Below, one piece after another: positions 32,140 to 40,753 of a DNA stretch of 64,000 bases. The notes under the pieces were generated by a model, which saw only the letters and a program-made list of their open reading frames with translations, searched no databases and was not told the origin of the DNA. The stretch comes from Prevotella sp. tc2-28 (lineage in GTDB: Bacteria; Bacteroidota; Bacteroidia; Bacteroidales; Bacteroidaceae). Both the position numbers and the translations under genes were made by a program. The stretch's first letter is position 1; every line of letters starts with the position of its first letter. The stretch spans positions 248,001 to 312,000 of the forward strand of contig NZ_FNRE01000002.1 in the NCBI RefSeq assembly GCF_900107705.1, written 5' to 3'.

Positions 32140-33306
32140 TCATTTTGATATAGAATTATATAATTCTATATATTTGTCAGCAATAGGAGCCCATGATATA
32201 GAGGGAATCCATTCATTTTTTATATTGTTTACCAGACAGTCTAATTTCCTCGGGTTCTTTATCAAATCAATAATCGAACTTGTTAGTTCATAACTATTGC
32301 ATGGAGAAACAACACAACCGAATTTTTCTTCTTTAATCATTTCAGGCATGTTTCCCGTCCTTGTAACTATAACCGGTTTGCTCAATACCAATGACGATTG
32401 AACCACACCACTTTGGGTAGCATCTTTATATGGACATACTGTAAAAATAGAATTTCCAACCAAATTTACTAGTTCTTTCACTCCTATATAATAATTCAGC
32501 AATCTAATATAGTCAAGTTTTTCGTATGGAGTATAATCAAAATAAATCTCCCCGCTACCTGCTATTATAAGACCTATATCTGGACATTCATTATGTACCT
32601 GAACCATAGCCTTAAGCAGATACTCAACACCTTTATGAGGAGTTATCTGTCCAAAGAATAATATGTAAGGCTTGTCCCAAATTGGTTCAGGATTAGTCTT
32701 AACATGGAGCAAACTTGTATATGCACCAAGGTTAGAAATTGTGATTCTACCTTTTTCAATATTATAAGTTTTAGTAAAAATGTCAACCTGGTTATGATTA
32801 AGCAACATAAAATAATTAGCCCATTTAATAGACATCTTCCGCTTTTCTTCTTGATCAGATCGCCCTCTTATTCCTGAATGTTGCACAGGGTCATGGACTG
32901 TCATAAACCGTTTCCCTTTAAATGGTAGATATTTTAATATCATATCGTATCCTTGAAATTGCCAGGTGATATGAATAGCATCCGCTCTTTGAAGCAACAT
33001 ATGAATATACACCCATATCCACAACACCCATGACAATGGAAACCATTTTGCAGGTTTATCCCCACATATAAAATATAGTCGGTCTAAATCCACACAGTCC
33101 TTATATATCTGCATGTCTACAAAACTTTTCGCTTTATATATGCCCCATCTATGGACAGGTTGTTTGAACTCTAAAATACTTGCTATTTGGAAATTAAATC
33201 CAATTGGAATATAATACCTAACGTCTATACCTTTATCTTGTAACTCCTTTATTAGAGGAAAATCACAATCCGCAAAGAAACAACTACTATAATATATTAT
33301 CTTCAT
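32140..33306 (-). CDS. Glycosyltransferase (GT-B type)
   Basis: The 388-residue protein begins MKIIYYSSCFFADCDFPLIKEL. Its C-terminal half carries PYILFFGQITPHKGVEYLLKAM, LIIAGSGE and TQSGVVQSSLVLSKPVIVTRTGNMPEMI, the pattern of family 4 enzymes, although the usual E-x7-E is poorly kept. A 131-bp gap with no visible gene separates it from the next acyltransferase. It follows the pyruvyltransferase-like gene by 13 bp. Confidence 0.85.
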   Translation of the reverse strand: MKIIYYSSCFFADCDFPLIKELQDKGIDVRYYIPIGFNFQIASILEFKQPVHRWGIYKAKSFVDMQIYKDCVDLDRLYFICGDKPAKWFPLSWVLWIWVYIHMLLQRADAIHITWQFQGYDMILKYLPFKGKRFMTVHDPVQHSGIRGRSDQEEKRKMSIKWANYFMLLNHNQVDIFTKTYNIEKGRITISNLGAYTSLLHVKTNPEPIWDKPYILFFGQITPHKGVEYLLKAMVQVHNECPDIGLIIAGSGEIYFDYTPYEKLDYIRLLNYYIGVKELVNLVGNSIFTVCPYKDATQSGVVQSSLVLSKPVIVTRTGNMPEMIKEEKFGCVVSPCNSYELTSSIIDLIKNPRKLDCLVNNIKNEWIPSISWAPIADKYIELYNSISK

Positions 33307-33319
33307 TAAAATTAATATT

Positions 33320-34390
33320 TTAGTTCATTGCATTAGCTATGAAACAGAACGATTTCTCCCTGTAATCCGCTATGGTTTTATTAATCAAATTCCAATTCAA
33401 ATTGTCACTGCAATCATCTTCTATATCAAACATTCGTATAACACTATCAAACCTGGCATTTCCCCTAAACTCATTTCTTATCAAAAAGAATGGCTTATTG
33501 AATATAATAGAAAACACCAATCCGTGATACGAATCAGTAATTACATACTCTGAATCTGAAAAAGACCGGAGCCACTGCTCAATGCTTACAGGTTTATCCA
33601 GGCCTAATTCAAAGGCTTTCAGGTTTAGGTCTTTGGCTTTCTGTTGGATTAGGGAATCCATATCATCAGTCTTGTCTAAAATATAGCAGAATAGATTGCC
33701 TTCAGGCTGTACAGTATTTCCGCTTTCAATCAGCCGCATATAGTCTTCCTTATACAGAAGCAATGTTGGATCCAGTACCCAAATGGCCTGAGGTTCGTTC
33801 CATCCATACAACTTAAACAAGTCTAAGGCAGAATCTTCACGCACAGACACTGCATCAAAACGTCGGTACAAGTCTGACAATTGTTTTATCTCTTCGCTGC
33901 AAAATTCATTTTCTGTCACACCTAGCGACACTCCATATGCAATTCTTTTAGACTTCGTATTCTTAGGCAGGAAATCAAGAAACATTGTCTTGATATAGTC
34001 GCCTGCTATTCTTTTTCTCCACACCTGGTCACTACCCACAAAGTATGCATCAAATCCGTTGAACTTGCTAAGTTTGCGCAGATCGGTGATCTGCTCCGTA
34101 TGTTTAACATATTTATTATAGAAAGGCTCGGTGATAGAGCATAACTCTTCGTATGTATGTTGCGCATGCTGCCATCGAGGAATTTTCACATCCTTACCAA
34201 GGAAAAACTTTTTAACCATTATTTTTATAAGTGAAAGAAGCATCTTATACCATGGACGATGATAATTAAACCTGAGATTTAAGTGGGTTACATCGTGTCC
34301 CATGTCCTGAAGAACCTTCATCAGTGCATACCGCTGAAGATTCCCCCCATAGTTATTATCATATTTTAAGTTTAATAATGCTATTTTCAT
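33320..34390 (-). CDS. Polysaccharide pyruvyl transferase family protein
   Basis: The 356-residue protein begins MKIALLNLKYDNNYGGNLQRYALMKVL. Further family motifs are FVGSDQVWR, GVSLGVTENEF, VSVREDSALDL and the late VITDSYHGLVFSIIFNKPFFLI with the conserved SYHG. These enzymes attach pyruvate ketals to sugars of surface polysaccharides. Its start overlaps the F420-type gene by 32 bp, and such pairs are common in Bacteroidota polysaccharide loci. Confidence 0.93.
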   Translation of the reverse strand: MKIALLNLKYDNNYGGNLQRYALMKVLQDMGHDVTHLNLRFNYHRPWYKMLLSLIKIMVKKFFLGKDVKIPRWQHAQHTYEELCSITEPFYNKYVKHTEQITDLRKLSKFNGFDAYFVGSDQVWRKRIAGDYIKTMFLDFLPKNTKSKRIAYGVSLGVTENEFCSEEIKQLSDLYRRFDAVSVREDSALDLFKLYGWNEPQAIWVLDPTLLLYKEDYMRLIESGNTVQPEGNLFCYILDKTDDMDSLIQQKAKDLNLKAFELGLDKPVSIEQWLRSFSDSEYVITDSYHGLVFSIIFNKPFFLIRNEFRGNARFDSVIRMFDIEDDCSDNLNWNLINKTIADYREKSFCFIANAMN

Positions 34391-35732
34391 TTTTTTGCAT
34401 TTCTATTGTAATACTATATTGTGACCACCCCTTCTGCTTATCACGAAATTTAATAGAACTAATCATATAAGTTCGCAGTATTGCAACAGGAATGGCTACT
34501 ACATTCAAATTTTCTTTATGTATATTTCTTTGAGTTATTTCAGTTTTGCCCTCCCCCATTATGAAGATTGCTTTTCTAACAATCCTTATAGGGTAAGTAA
34601 GCAGCTTTTTTGTAAATGACTTAAGGCACATCTTGGCAGTTGGCCTTAATGATTTACGAATCAATTCTACAACCCCATCTTCGTTATCAAGCTGACGGAA
34701 AAACTCTGTACGTCTAGGCCAAGGTTTAGCACTTCTATATATTGCGGAGTTATTACGATAGCCTTCTTCGAAGGTGACCTCGTTATACTTCATCTTATCA
34801 AAAGGCACATATCCTTTGCCTTTTGCGGTATGAATCAGGACTAATCCTGTACCCTTATCATCATCCATTGCGGGGCGGATGCTTTGGATACCCCAGAAGT
34901 CTGCTATAGTAATGTCACTATGACTACGGCATTCCTTGGCTTTACATGCATAACACGAGGGTCTTAGTATCATGTCTCGAAGAAATGCGTTCATATAGTC
35001 GTTCTTTTGGTGCCACGATGACAAGGAAATCATCTTCCCTTCCTTTTTGTAGTCAAGGACAAAATTGAAGCGTTTCCACCCTTCATGCTGCTTATCGCGC
35101 ATTAACACTCCTTGTAAATTTACGGTTTCGACCAGTTCGTGAAGATATTTCTCCCACACCTTAGGACTTGGAACTCCGTGGCATACAAAATCAACCGTTA
35201 ATAAATTGTCATATTCCTTTCGGAGATAATGTTTCAATCCAGCAATCTGACAAGGTGTTCCAGAATACATAACCTTTCTTCCTGCCTTGAGAAATTTGGA
35301 ACATTTAGCATACGTATCTCCTACACAAGCCTGAACATATTTACTGCCTCTGAAAGCTGCAAGACCATCTATTGTCTCGGTATGGTCTAAAGTAACCTGC
35401 CAATTTTTATCAAAGCGCGCTCCAAATACGACTCCTCCATCGTTTATTACTTGTTCAGCCAATAATGTGAAGATACCTCCTGAAGAACTCTCCATGCGGA
35501 CTTGCTCATCATTATTGATGGCAGCATAAGAATGAATAGGTGTTCTTGACTCGTAAGGATGAAGGAAAGGACACACCTTTTCGCACAAGCCACAGTCTAT
35601 ACAGCTTGACGTGTCGACCTGAGGATACAAGAATCCTTCTGCATCCTGTTGCATTGAGATACATTGCTTAGGACATGCTTGCTGGCAGGCTGAACACCCA
35701 CAACAGTTATGTTTGTCACTAATAGTCATCAT
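34359..35732 (-). CDS. Coenzyme F420 hydrogenase/dehydrogenase beta-subunit-like iron-sulfur protein
   Basis: The 457-residue protein starts with two 4Fe-4S ferredoxin motifs (CCGCSACQQACP and CIDCGLCEKVCP) and continues with the FrhB-like domain: SSSGGIFTLLA, FRGSKYVQA, VMYSGTPCQIAGLKHYL, DFVCHGVPSPKVW and RPSCYACKAKECRSHSDITIADFW. In polysaccharide loci this family occurs next to pyruvyltransferases and probably works with them, as here; F420 itself is not expected in this organism. The start overlaps the flippase gene by 4 bp. Confidence 0.92.
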   Translation of the reverse strand: MMTISDKHNCCGCSACQQACPKQCISMQQDAEGFLYPQVDTSSCIDCGLCEKVCPFLHPYESRTPIHSYAAINNDEQVRMESSSGGIFTLLAEQVINDGGVVFGARFDKNWQVTLDHTETIDGLAAFRGSKYVQACVGDTYAKCSKFLKAGRKVMYSGTPCQIAGLKHYLRKEYDNLLTVDFVCHGVPSPKVWEKYLHELVETVNLQGVLMRDKQHEGWKRFNFVLDYKKEGKMISLSSWHQKNDYMNAFLRDMILRPSCYACKAKECRSHSDITIADFWGIQSIRPAMDDDKGTGLVLIHTAKGKGYVPFDKMKYNEVTFEEGYRNNSAIYRSAKPWPRRTEFFRQLDNEDGVVELIRKSLRPTAKMCLKSFTKKLLTYPIRIVRKAIFIMGEGKTEITQRNIHKENLNVVAIPVAILRTYMISSIKFRDKQKGWSQYSITIEMQKNENSIIKLKI

Positions 35733-37267
35733 TTTCTTATCCTTTCTATTGCCAACTTCGTCTTATCCCAAATGAAGTTGCGCTCATTCTTGGTCAGACC
35801 AAATAATATGCAACAAACTACCGTCCAAAGAACACATATTGGAACATTCACCAAGAAGCGTATTATACCAGGATTAATATAGTAACATATACCAAGTGGG
35901 ACGATGAATGAAGTAATAGATACCATCACACATGGTATTATGACCTCTTTTATATGTTGTCTTATAGAGAATTGCATGAGTTTTTTTATATCATAGAACC
36001 TAACCAGATTAAGTACCACAAAATCTATAATGAAAATAACGTACGACAACCATACCGGTGCCCCTAAAGTATATGCTATCCACGTAAGAGGAAATATAAA
36101 ACCAGCGGTAATTGCTGCATGAATGGTGTAACTCTTTACATGACCATCTGACTGAATAAGACGAAAGAGATTCTGTCCGGAACATACAGCCAAAGATTCG
36201 AACATTGCAAAACGAAGGAATAGAGCAGACCATTCTGGTGCTTTTCCTAACCAAAGTCTAAGAAGCGTATCTGCTTCACAGCAAACAGGTACGATGAAAA
36301 TGTACATCAGCAGCCACGAAAACTTCGTTCCCCTATTACCAAGGTGGATAGCATACGCCTTATCTCCTGACGCATATGATTTGGTAATCTGAGGAGAAAA
36401 TGCCATAGTAAAGTTTCCCACAAAACTCTGCACTGCGGCATTAACAGTATTAGCAATACCCCTCGCGGCATTGTATGCAACTCCAAAGAAAACATTGATT
36501 AGCATATTAACGCCTTGAGTTGCAAAAGTGTATGCACCATTATTCAGCAAGTTCCATCCACTGAACACGGTCAATTCTTTTAATAATCCTTTATCAAATA
36601 TCTTTGGACTATAATGAGCTTCATAAAAGTTCTTACCACAATACCATCCATAGAATATGCGCATTCCAAGTCCTACCAAAACGGTGAGGATGGCAAGGAG
36701 TATAAGACGATCTCCACCATAAGCCAATATGATGAAGCATATAGCCAGTTTAAGCATTGCTTCTGCAATACTTGTATATGCATATATTCCCATTCGCTCA
36801 TGTGCCACGAGCAGTGCATTATATGGGGAACTGACGAGGCCAATGGCCAGCGAGATTAGAGAACATTGAAACACCCAGAAAGCAGCCATTTCTCGTCCTT
36901 GTGGAATTTGCGCAACGGTATTCAAGAACCACAGACCACCTATTTCCAAAACGACAATTGCGATTATTGACATTACAATCTGAGCATTGACAGAGGTCGA
37001 GAACATCGTCTTCAACTGGTCTTTGTCACCTTTTCCCAGGGCATAAGTAATATAACGTGAGATTGCTGCTGACATAGTAGCAGTAATGAGCGAAGACATT
37101 GCAACTATGCTACCTACAACGTTGTTGATGCCATAGTTATCAACGCCAAGGGCATGAAGCATCACACGCCCCGTATATAATCCCACAATCATTGTGATGA
37201 ATGTGCGGAAGTACAAGGCGATAGTGTTTTTGGCTATACGTTTGTTATTTGCTGATATATCGGACAT
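35729..37267 (-). CDS. Polysaccharide flippase (Wzx-like, MVF/MATE fold)
   Basis: This 512-residue protein has 12-14 hydrophobic helices. The N-terminal segment RIAKNTIALYFRTFITMIVGLYTGRVMLHALGVDNYGINN is typical of Wzx/RfbX exporters. It flips the lipid-linked repeat unit across the inner membrane. The second gene after the acyltransferase cassette, it lies 23 bp downstream of rfbC and overlaps the F420-type gene by 4 bp. Confidence 0.94.
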   Translation of the reverse strand: MSDISANNKRIAKNTIALYFRTFITMIVGLYTGRVMLHALGVDNYGINNVVGSIVAMSSLITATMSAAISRYITYALGKGDKDQLKTMFSTSVNAQIVMSIIAIVVLEIGGLWFLNTVAQIPQGREMAAFWVFQCSLISLAIGLVSSPYNALLVAHERMGIYAYTSIAEAMLKLAICFIILAYGGDRLILLAILTVLVGLGMRIFYGWYCGKNFYEAHYSPKIFDKGLLKELTVFSGWNLLNNGAYTFATQGVNMLINVFFGVAYNAARGIANTVNAAVQSFVGNFTMAFSPQITKSYASGDKAYAIHLGNRGTKFSWLLMYIFIVPVCCEADTLLRLWLGKAPEWSALFLRFAMFESLAVCSGQNLFRLIQSDGHVKSYTIHAAITAGFIFPLTWIAYTLGAPVWLSYVIFIIDFVVLNLVRFYDIKKLMQFSIRQHIKEVIIPCVMVSITSFIVPLGICYYINPGIIRFLVNVPICVLWTVVCCILFGLTKNERNFIWDKTKLAIERIRK

Positions 37268-37290
37268 TTTACGATAATATCGGTTATATT

Positions 37291-37884
37291 TTAGCAGTTA
37301 GCATACAAGTCAACATCAATTGAGAAGGGACTATCAAAGTCCTTTAGTAAGGCGTGCCTTGTATCTTTTTCGCTCAAAACGGCTTTATCAGTTGGAATCT
37401 TCCAGTCAATGCCCAAACGATCATCAAGTATGCTTATACCACCATCTGCCTGGGGTGCATAGAAGTTGTCGCACTTGTACTGGAAAACAGCGGTTTCACT
37501 CAATACGGCAAAACCGTGGGCAAAACCACGAGGGACAAAGAACTGGCGGTGGTTGTCCTCAGTCAGTTCCACTGCCACATGTTTGCCATAAGTAGGGCTG
37601 CCTTTGCGAATGTCAACTGCCACATCAAGAACAGCACCTTTCACGCAACGAACAAGCTTGCTTTGAGTATAAGGAGGATTCTGGAAGTGAAGTCCTCGCA
37701 TTACACCATAAGAGGACATACTCTCATTATCCTGAACAAAGTTTATGGTATGCCCAAGAATTGGAGTCACCTTCTCGTCAAACTCGCGTTGTGAGAAAGA
37801 TTCAAAGAAATAGCCACGGGAGTCTTCAAATACACGTGGTTCGATGATAAGGACACCGTCAATTGCTGTTTTTATTACTTCCAT
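37291..37884 (-). CDS. rfbC: dTDP-4-dehydrorhamnose 3,5-epimerase
   Basis: RfbC/RmlC epimerises C3 and C5 of dTDP-4-keto-6-deoxyglucose on the way to dTDP-L-rhamnose. The 197-residue cupin has the catalytic base His66 (RGLHFQ), FVPRGFAHGF at 116-125 and Tyr136 (FQYKC), with the N-terminal FEDSRGYFFESF at 19-30. The other rhamnose genes (rfbA, rfbB, rfbD) are not in the window and must be elsewhere if the product is rhamnose. Confidence 0.95.
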   Translation of the reverse strand: MEVIKTAIDGVLIIEPRVFEDSRGYFFESFSQREFDEKVTPILGHTINFVQDNESMSSYGVMRGLHFQNPPYTQSKLVRCVKGAVLDVAVDIRKGSPTYGKHVAVELTEDNHRQFFVPRGFAHGFAVLSETAVFQYKCDNFYAPQADGGISILDDRLGIDWKIPTDKAVLSEKDTRHALLKDFDSPFSIDVDLYANC

Positions 37885-37934
37885 TTTTTTCCTCGTTTAA
37901 TGGGATGAAGGCTGAGTTTATACTGAGTACCAAC

Positions 37935-38069
37935 AGACTGTGTCTCGTCATGGTATTTAGATTATGAAAGGTTTTTACATTTAGGGTAATTATATTTTAT
38001 GTATTTTTGGGGTGCATTAACGACTGAAAAAAGGTGAGTTAACTCGATGGATCGAATGAGTTAACTCGA
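37935..38069. repeat. Direct repeat (135 bp), left copy, flanking an acyltransferase cassette
   Basis: This segment between rfbC and the acyltransferase gene recurs at 38970-39103 on the other side of that gene with a few base changes. It ends with two GAGTTAACTC palindromes (38036-38045 and 38058-38067), 22 bp apart. Confidence 0.88.
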
Positions 38070-38083
38070 CCCTAAAATATATT

Positions 38084-38941
38084 CTAATTTTTCATTAATT
38101 GTCTTATTACTCTGCACGGATTCCCTCCTGCTATTACATCTGAAGGAATATCTTTTGTCACTACACTTCCAGCAGCAATGATACTACGAGGACCGATATG
38201 AACACCTTTTAGAATGACACATCTAGCACCTATCCATACGTCATTTCCTATTTCGATAGGGCCAGAAACAATCGTCTTTTCATAAGCCCTTTTACCGACA
38301 CGCCTTTCATATTCTGATATACGCAATCTATAATCTATTGGATGTGCATCATGATCCATGATTAGACAATCCCCCCCAATATTTACATCATTACCTATAG
38401 TGATACACTCTTTAGCCCATATACAAGCTGATGTGATAGCTACCCGATTGCCGATTTCAATACGAGCGTCTTTATTCATTGTGTACAGTGCCCCTCTAAT
38501 ATTTCTACAAATTGGGGTTATACTATCACCCGAAGTAAATCTAAAGTCGTCACCAACAATGTACCACCCCCGACCGTTAATACAGACCTTGTCATATACC
38601 CTAAGATTTCGTCCATACTTAATACCTATCAGCCTAAACATAATCCTATTATAAAGTATCCAACCATACATCCGAAACCTTGGCCAAATACGAAAGAGTT
38701 TGCGAGTAATGAGATGCATTTTCAAATAAGAGATATGACTATGAACTCCATCCAGTTCATAACGTAAATCATGAATTCTTTCTACGACTTTTTGCAGGTA
38801 TCCATAATCAGGTAATTTGAATATCCACAATTGTACCACTAAATAACCAACAACATAGATTTCTTTCTTATAACTAATCCTCATCGTTTCTTTGGTACAC
38901 TTGACTCGTCGAAGAACGGTATCATTTTCCAGTTCATACAC
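38084..38941 (-). CDS. Hexapeptide-repeat acyltransferase (cassette copy)
   Basis: The open frame spans 285 codons, but the more likely start is the ATG at 38884 (MRISYKKEIYVVGY). The helix-rich first 60 residues are shared with the 28700 gene. The beta-helix part has RIEIGNRVAITSACIWAKE, ITIGNDVNIGGDCLIMDHDAHPIDY, IEIGNDVWIGARCVILKGV and SIIAAGSVVTKDIPSDVIAGG. The unit is bracketed by 135-bp direct repeats, unlike any other gene in the locus, which suggests recent insertion or potential excision. Confidence 0.85.
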   Translation of the reverse strand: MYELENDTVLRRVKCTKETMRISYKKEIYVVGYLVVQLWIFKLPDYGYLQKVVERIHDLRYELDGVHSHISYLKMHLITRKLFRIWPRFRMYGWILYNRIMFRLIGIKYGRNLRVYDKVCINGRGWYIVGDDFRFTSGDSITPICRNIRGALYTMNKDARIEIGNRVAITSACIWAKECITIGNDVNIGGDCLIMDHDAHPIDYRLRISEYERRVGKRAYEKTIVSGPIEIGNDVWIGARCVILKGVHIGPRSIIAAGSVVTKDIPSDVIAGGNPCRVIRQLMKN

Positions 38942-38969
38942 AATACGTCAAAATTGACAGCTTACAAAA

Positions 38970-39103
38970 AGACTGTGTTTCGTTATGGTATTTAGGTTAT
39001 GAAAGGTTTTTACATTTTGGGTAATTATATTTTGTGTATTTGGGGGTGCGTTAACGACTGAAAAAAGGTGAGTTAACTCGATGGATCGAATGAGTTAACT
39101 CGA
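38970..39103. repeat. Direct repeat, right copy, with GAGTTAACTC palindromes
   Basis: This is the partner of 37935-38069. It contains GAGTTAACTC at 39070-39079 and 39092-39101; a third copy at 39114-39123 follows just outside. All are spaced exactly 22 bp, two helical turns, which suggests an operator array. Confidence 0.88.
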
Positions 39104-39192
39104 TCGATTAAATGAGTTAACTCATTTGGAGAGGGGCTAAATGTTAAATTATGTTAGTAGTTTGAAAGGATTTCGGATTTCTTTACAGATTG

Positions 39193-39211
39193 TGTGACCA
39201 TTTTGGTCACA
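39193..39211. promoter_or_regulatory. Perfect palindrome, possible operator
   Basis: TGTGACCA-TTT-TGGTCACA is a perfect inverted repeat 20 bp upstream of a TATCTTTG box. The position and symmetry suggest a repressor or activator site for the plus-strand promoter. It is not a CRP site by spacing. Confidence 0.5.
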
Positions 39212-39231
39212 TAAGGTGTTTGCGGATTTTG

Positions 39232-39382
39232 TATCTTTGCAGCCGATAAAGAATTAAAATTGATTCGATATGATGAGAAGTGCGTACAACAAATACCTCT
39301 GCGGAAACGGTCGGCCAACGGATCCCTGTTTCTTTTTTAAAATTCATTGCCCCCTTTATAGGGGGGCAATAATTTATTTTTT
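39232..39382 (+). ncRNA. Candidate small transcript opposite to the polysaccharide operon
   Basis: A TATCTTTG box at 39232-39239 would start a plus-strand RNA near 39243. An intrinsic terminator (stem ATTGCCCCC/GGGGGCAAT at 39346-39370, then TTTATTTTTTT) would end it after about 140 nt. It contains a short open frame from 39270 (MMRSAYNKYLCGNGRP...) that could be a leader peptide. No -33 TTTG is well placed, so the assignment is tentative. Confidence 0.35.
39346..39382 (+). terminator. Intrinsic terminator between wzz and the acyltransferase cassette
   Basis: A 9-bp GC-rich stem with a 7-nt loop is followed by a T-rich tract on the plus strand. On the minus strand the tail is less U-rich, so it would act mainly on rightward transcripts but could also slow RNA polymerase leaving wzz, a natural target for UpxY antitermination. 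Confidence 0.7.
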
Positions 39383-39422
39383 TAATTTAATTATCTATTA
39401 CGCGCAATGTGCGCGAGAGAAT

Positions 39423-40571
39423 TTATTCCTTGTCGCCTTTAAGGAGACGGGCAAGGTCGGTAAGGGAGAGGTCGTCAAGATCGTCCTCCGGGCTATTGGA
39501 GGGTTTGAAGAGGGGGATGAGGTGTCCTTCCTTGTAGATGCAGTACACTGTAGTAGCCAGGAAAGCGAGGAAGAGGAAAATCAGGACGGTACGGGTGCGC
39601 TTAGGACCTTCCTTCTGAACAGGGACCGTAGCACTTTGCAGGGTGGTGAAGGCAGGGGTCTCCTCCTGTACCTTAGCCTCGGCAGCCAGGAGCTGGGCGG
39701 CGACCTGCGTATAGGCGTTGTACTGCAGCTGCATCTCGTTCTCCAGGTCGGTCTGCTTCTGACGGACGGTCTGCAAGATGATGTCGTGGTTGGCGTCCAT
39801 GAACTCGGCATATTTCTGACGTGCCTTCTCGTAGCGGGCCTTGGTCTCTTTGTAGATCTTCTTGTTGTAATCGAGGTCGACACGCACCTTGGAAGTGCGG
39901 TAGTCGGTGATGAAGTTCTGCAGGCGGTTCTTGACGGTGTCTGCCATCGTGGCACAGATAACAGGGTTTTGGTCGGTAACGGAGATGGTGATGACCATGG
40001 TCTTCTTATCGACATCGCAGACCACATTCTTGTTAATCGCCTTGACGATGTCTGCTTGCTCTTCAGTCAGACGGAAAGGATTGACTTTATCGTTTTGCTT
40101 GGAGTCATCAGATTTAAGCATGGAGAGGACAGCCTTCATAGCAGCACTCCACCAAGGGGCTTTCTGCTCGTTGCTCAGGTAATCGTAGTAAGACATGGTG
40201 CGGTCTGCCTCACCCTCTTCCTTATCGCCCTCGATGGTGACAGGCACATGGAAGAGCGTGGTCTTGAAGTCGGTACTGTTGACCAAGTCAGGATACAGTG
40301 TGGGGAAGAGGGCTTCAGAACCTGCGCCATTGTTACCCAAATTAACACCGAAGCTGCTGGCGAGGGAGGCCAAACCAGAGGCACCGCTACGGCTGCTCAA
40401 CTCAGGGCTAAGCATAACGGTACAGTTGTAGTAGTTGGGGATGCTCAGCATGATAATAGCTGCCAGCACGAACGTGATGGAGAGAACTTTATAAAAAAGT
40501 TTCTTATGCTTCAGCATGTCTTGCCAGACATTGGAAAAGGAAACCTTTTCCTGAATATTTTCAATATTCAT
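39423..40571 (-). CDS. Polysaccharide chain-length determinant (Wzz family)
   Basis: This 382-residue inner-membrane protein has two transmembrane helices (about 27-47 and 335-355) framing a large periplasmic, coiled-coil-rich domain (KIYKETKARYEKARQKYAEFMDANHDIILQTVRQKQTDLENEMQLQYN). That is the Wzz/PCP architecture, without a C-terminal tyrosine kinase domain. It controls polymer length together with Wzy. The leader upstream of its start is filled by hexamer and heptamer repeats in the reversed orientation. Confidence 0.92.
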   Translation of the reverse strand: MNIENIQEKVSFSNVWQDMLKHKKLFYKVLSITFVLAAIIMLSIPNYYNCTVMLSPELSSRSGASGLASLASSFGVNLGNNGAGSEALFPTLYPDLVNSTDFKTTLFHVPVTIEGDKEEGEADRTMSYYDYLSNEQKAPWWSAAMKAVLSMLKSDDSKQNDKVNPFRLTEEQADIVKAINKNVVCDVDKKTMVITISVTDQNPVICATMADTVKNRLQNFITDYRTSKVRVDLDYNKKIYKETKARYEKARQKYAEFMDANHDIILQTVRQKQTDLENEMQLQYNAYTQVAAQLLAAEAKVQEETPAFTTLQSATVPVQKEGPKRTRTVLIFLFLAFLATTVYCIYKEGHLIPLFKPSNSPEDDLDDLSLTDLARLLKGDKE

Positions 40572-40590
40572 AAAATTTTGAAAAAATTTT

Positions 40591-40741
40591 TAACCTTAAC
40601 GTTAACGCTAACCTTAACCCTAACCTTAACCTTAACGGGAACGGGAAACAATAAACGTTAACCAATAACCGGTAAACAATAAACTGTAAACGGTAAACGG
40701 TAAACGGTAAACGGTAAACTGTAAACGGTAAACTGTAAACG
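40591..40741. repeat. Hexamer plus heptamer arrays, reversed orientation, between the Wza-like and wzz genes
   Basis: AACCCT/AACCTT/AACGGG-type hexamers (40591-40650) are followed by GTAAACG/GTAAACT heptamers (40669-40741). This is the same repeat system as at 11134 but inverted, and without the 107-bp core. It takes up all of the gap between the two genes. Confidence 0.92.
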
Positions 40742-40753
40742 AAAATGAGAAAT

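Noticed and set aside
39193..39211. CRP/FNR binding site
   Set aside because: TGTGA and TCACA are present but separated by 9 bp instead of 6. The symmetry is real, but the identity of the binding protein is not supported.
40591..40741. CRISPR array
   Set aside because: The repeats are 6-7 bp, head to tail and without unique spacers, and there are no cas genes.
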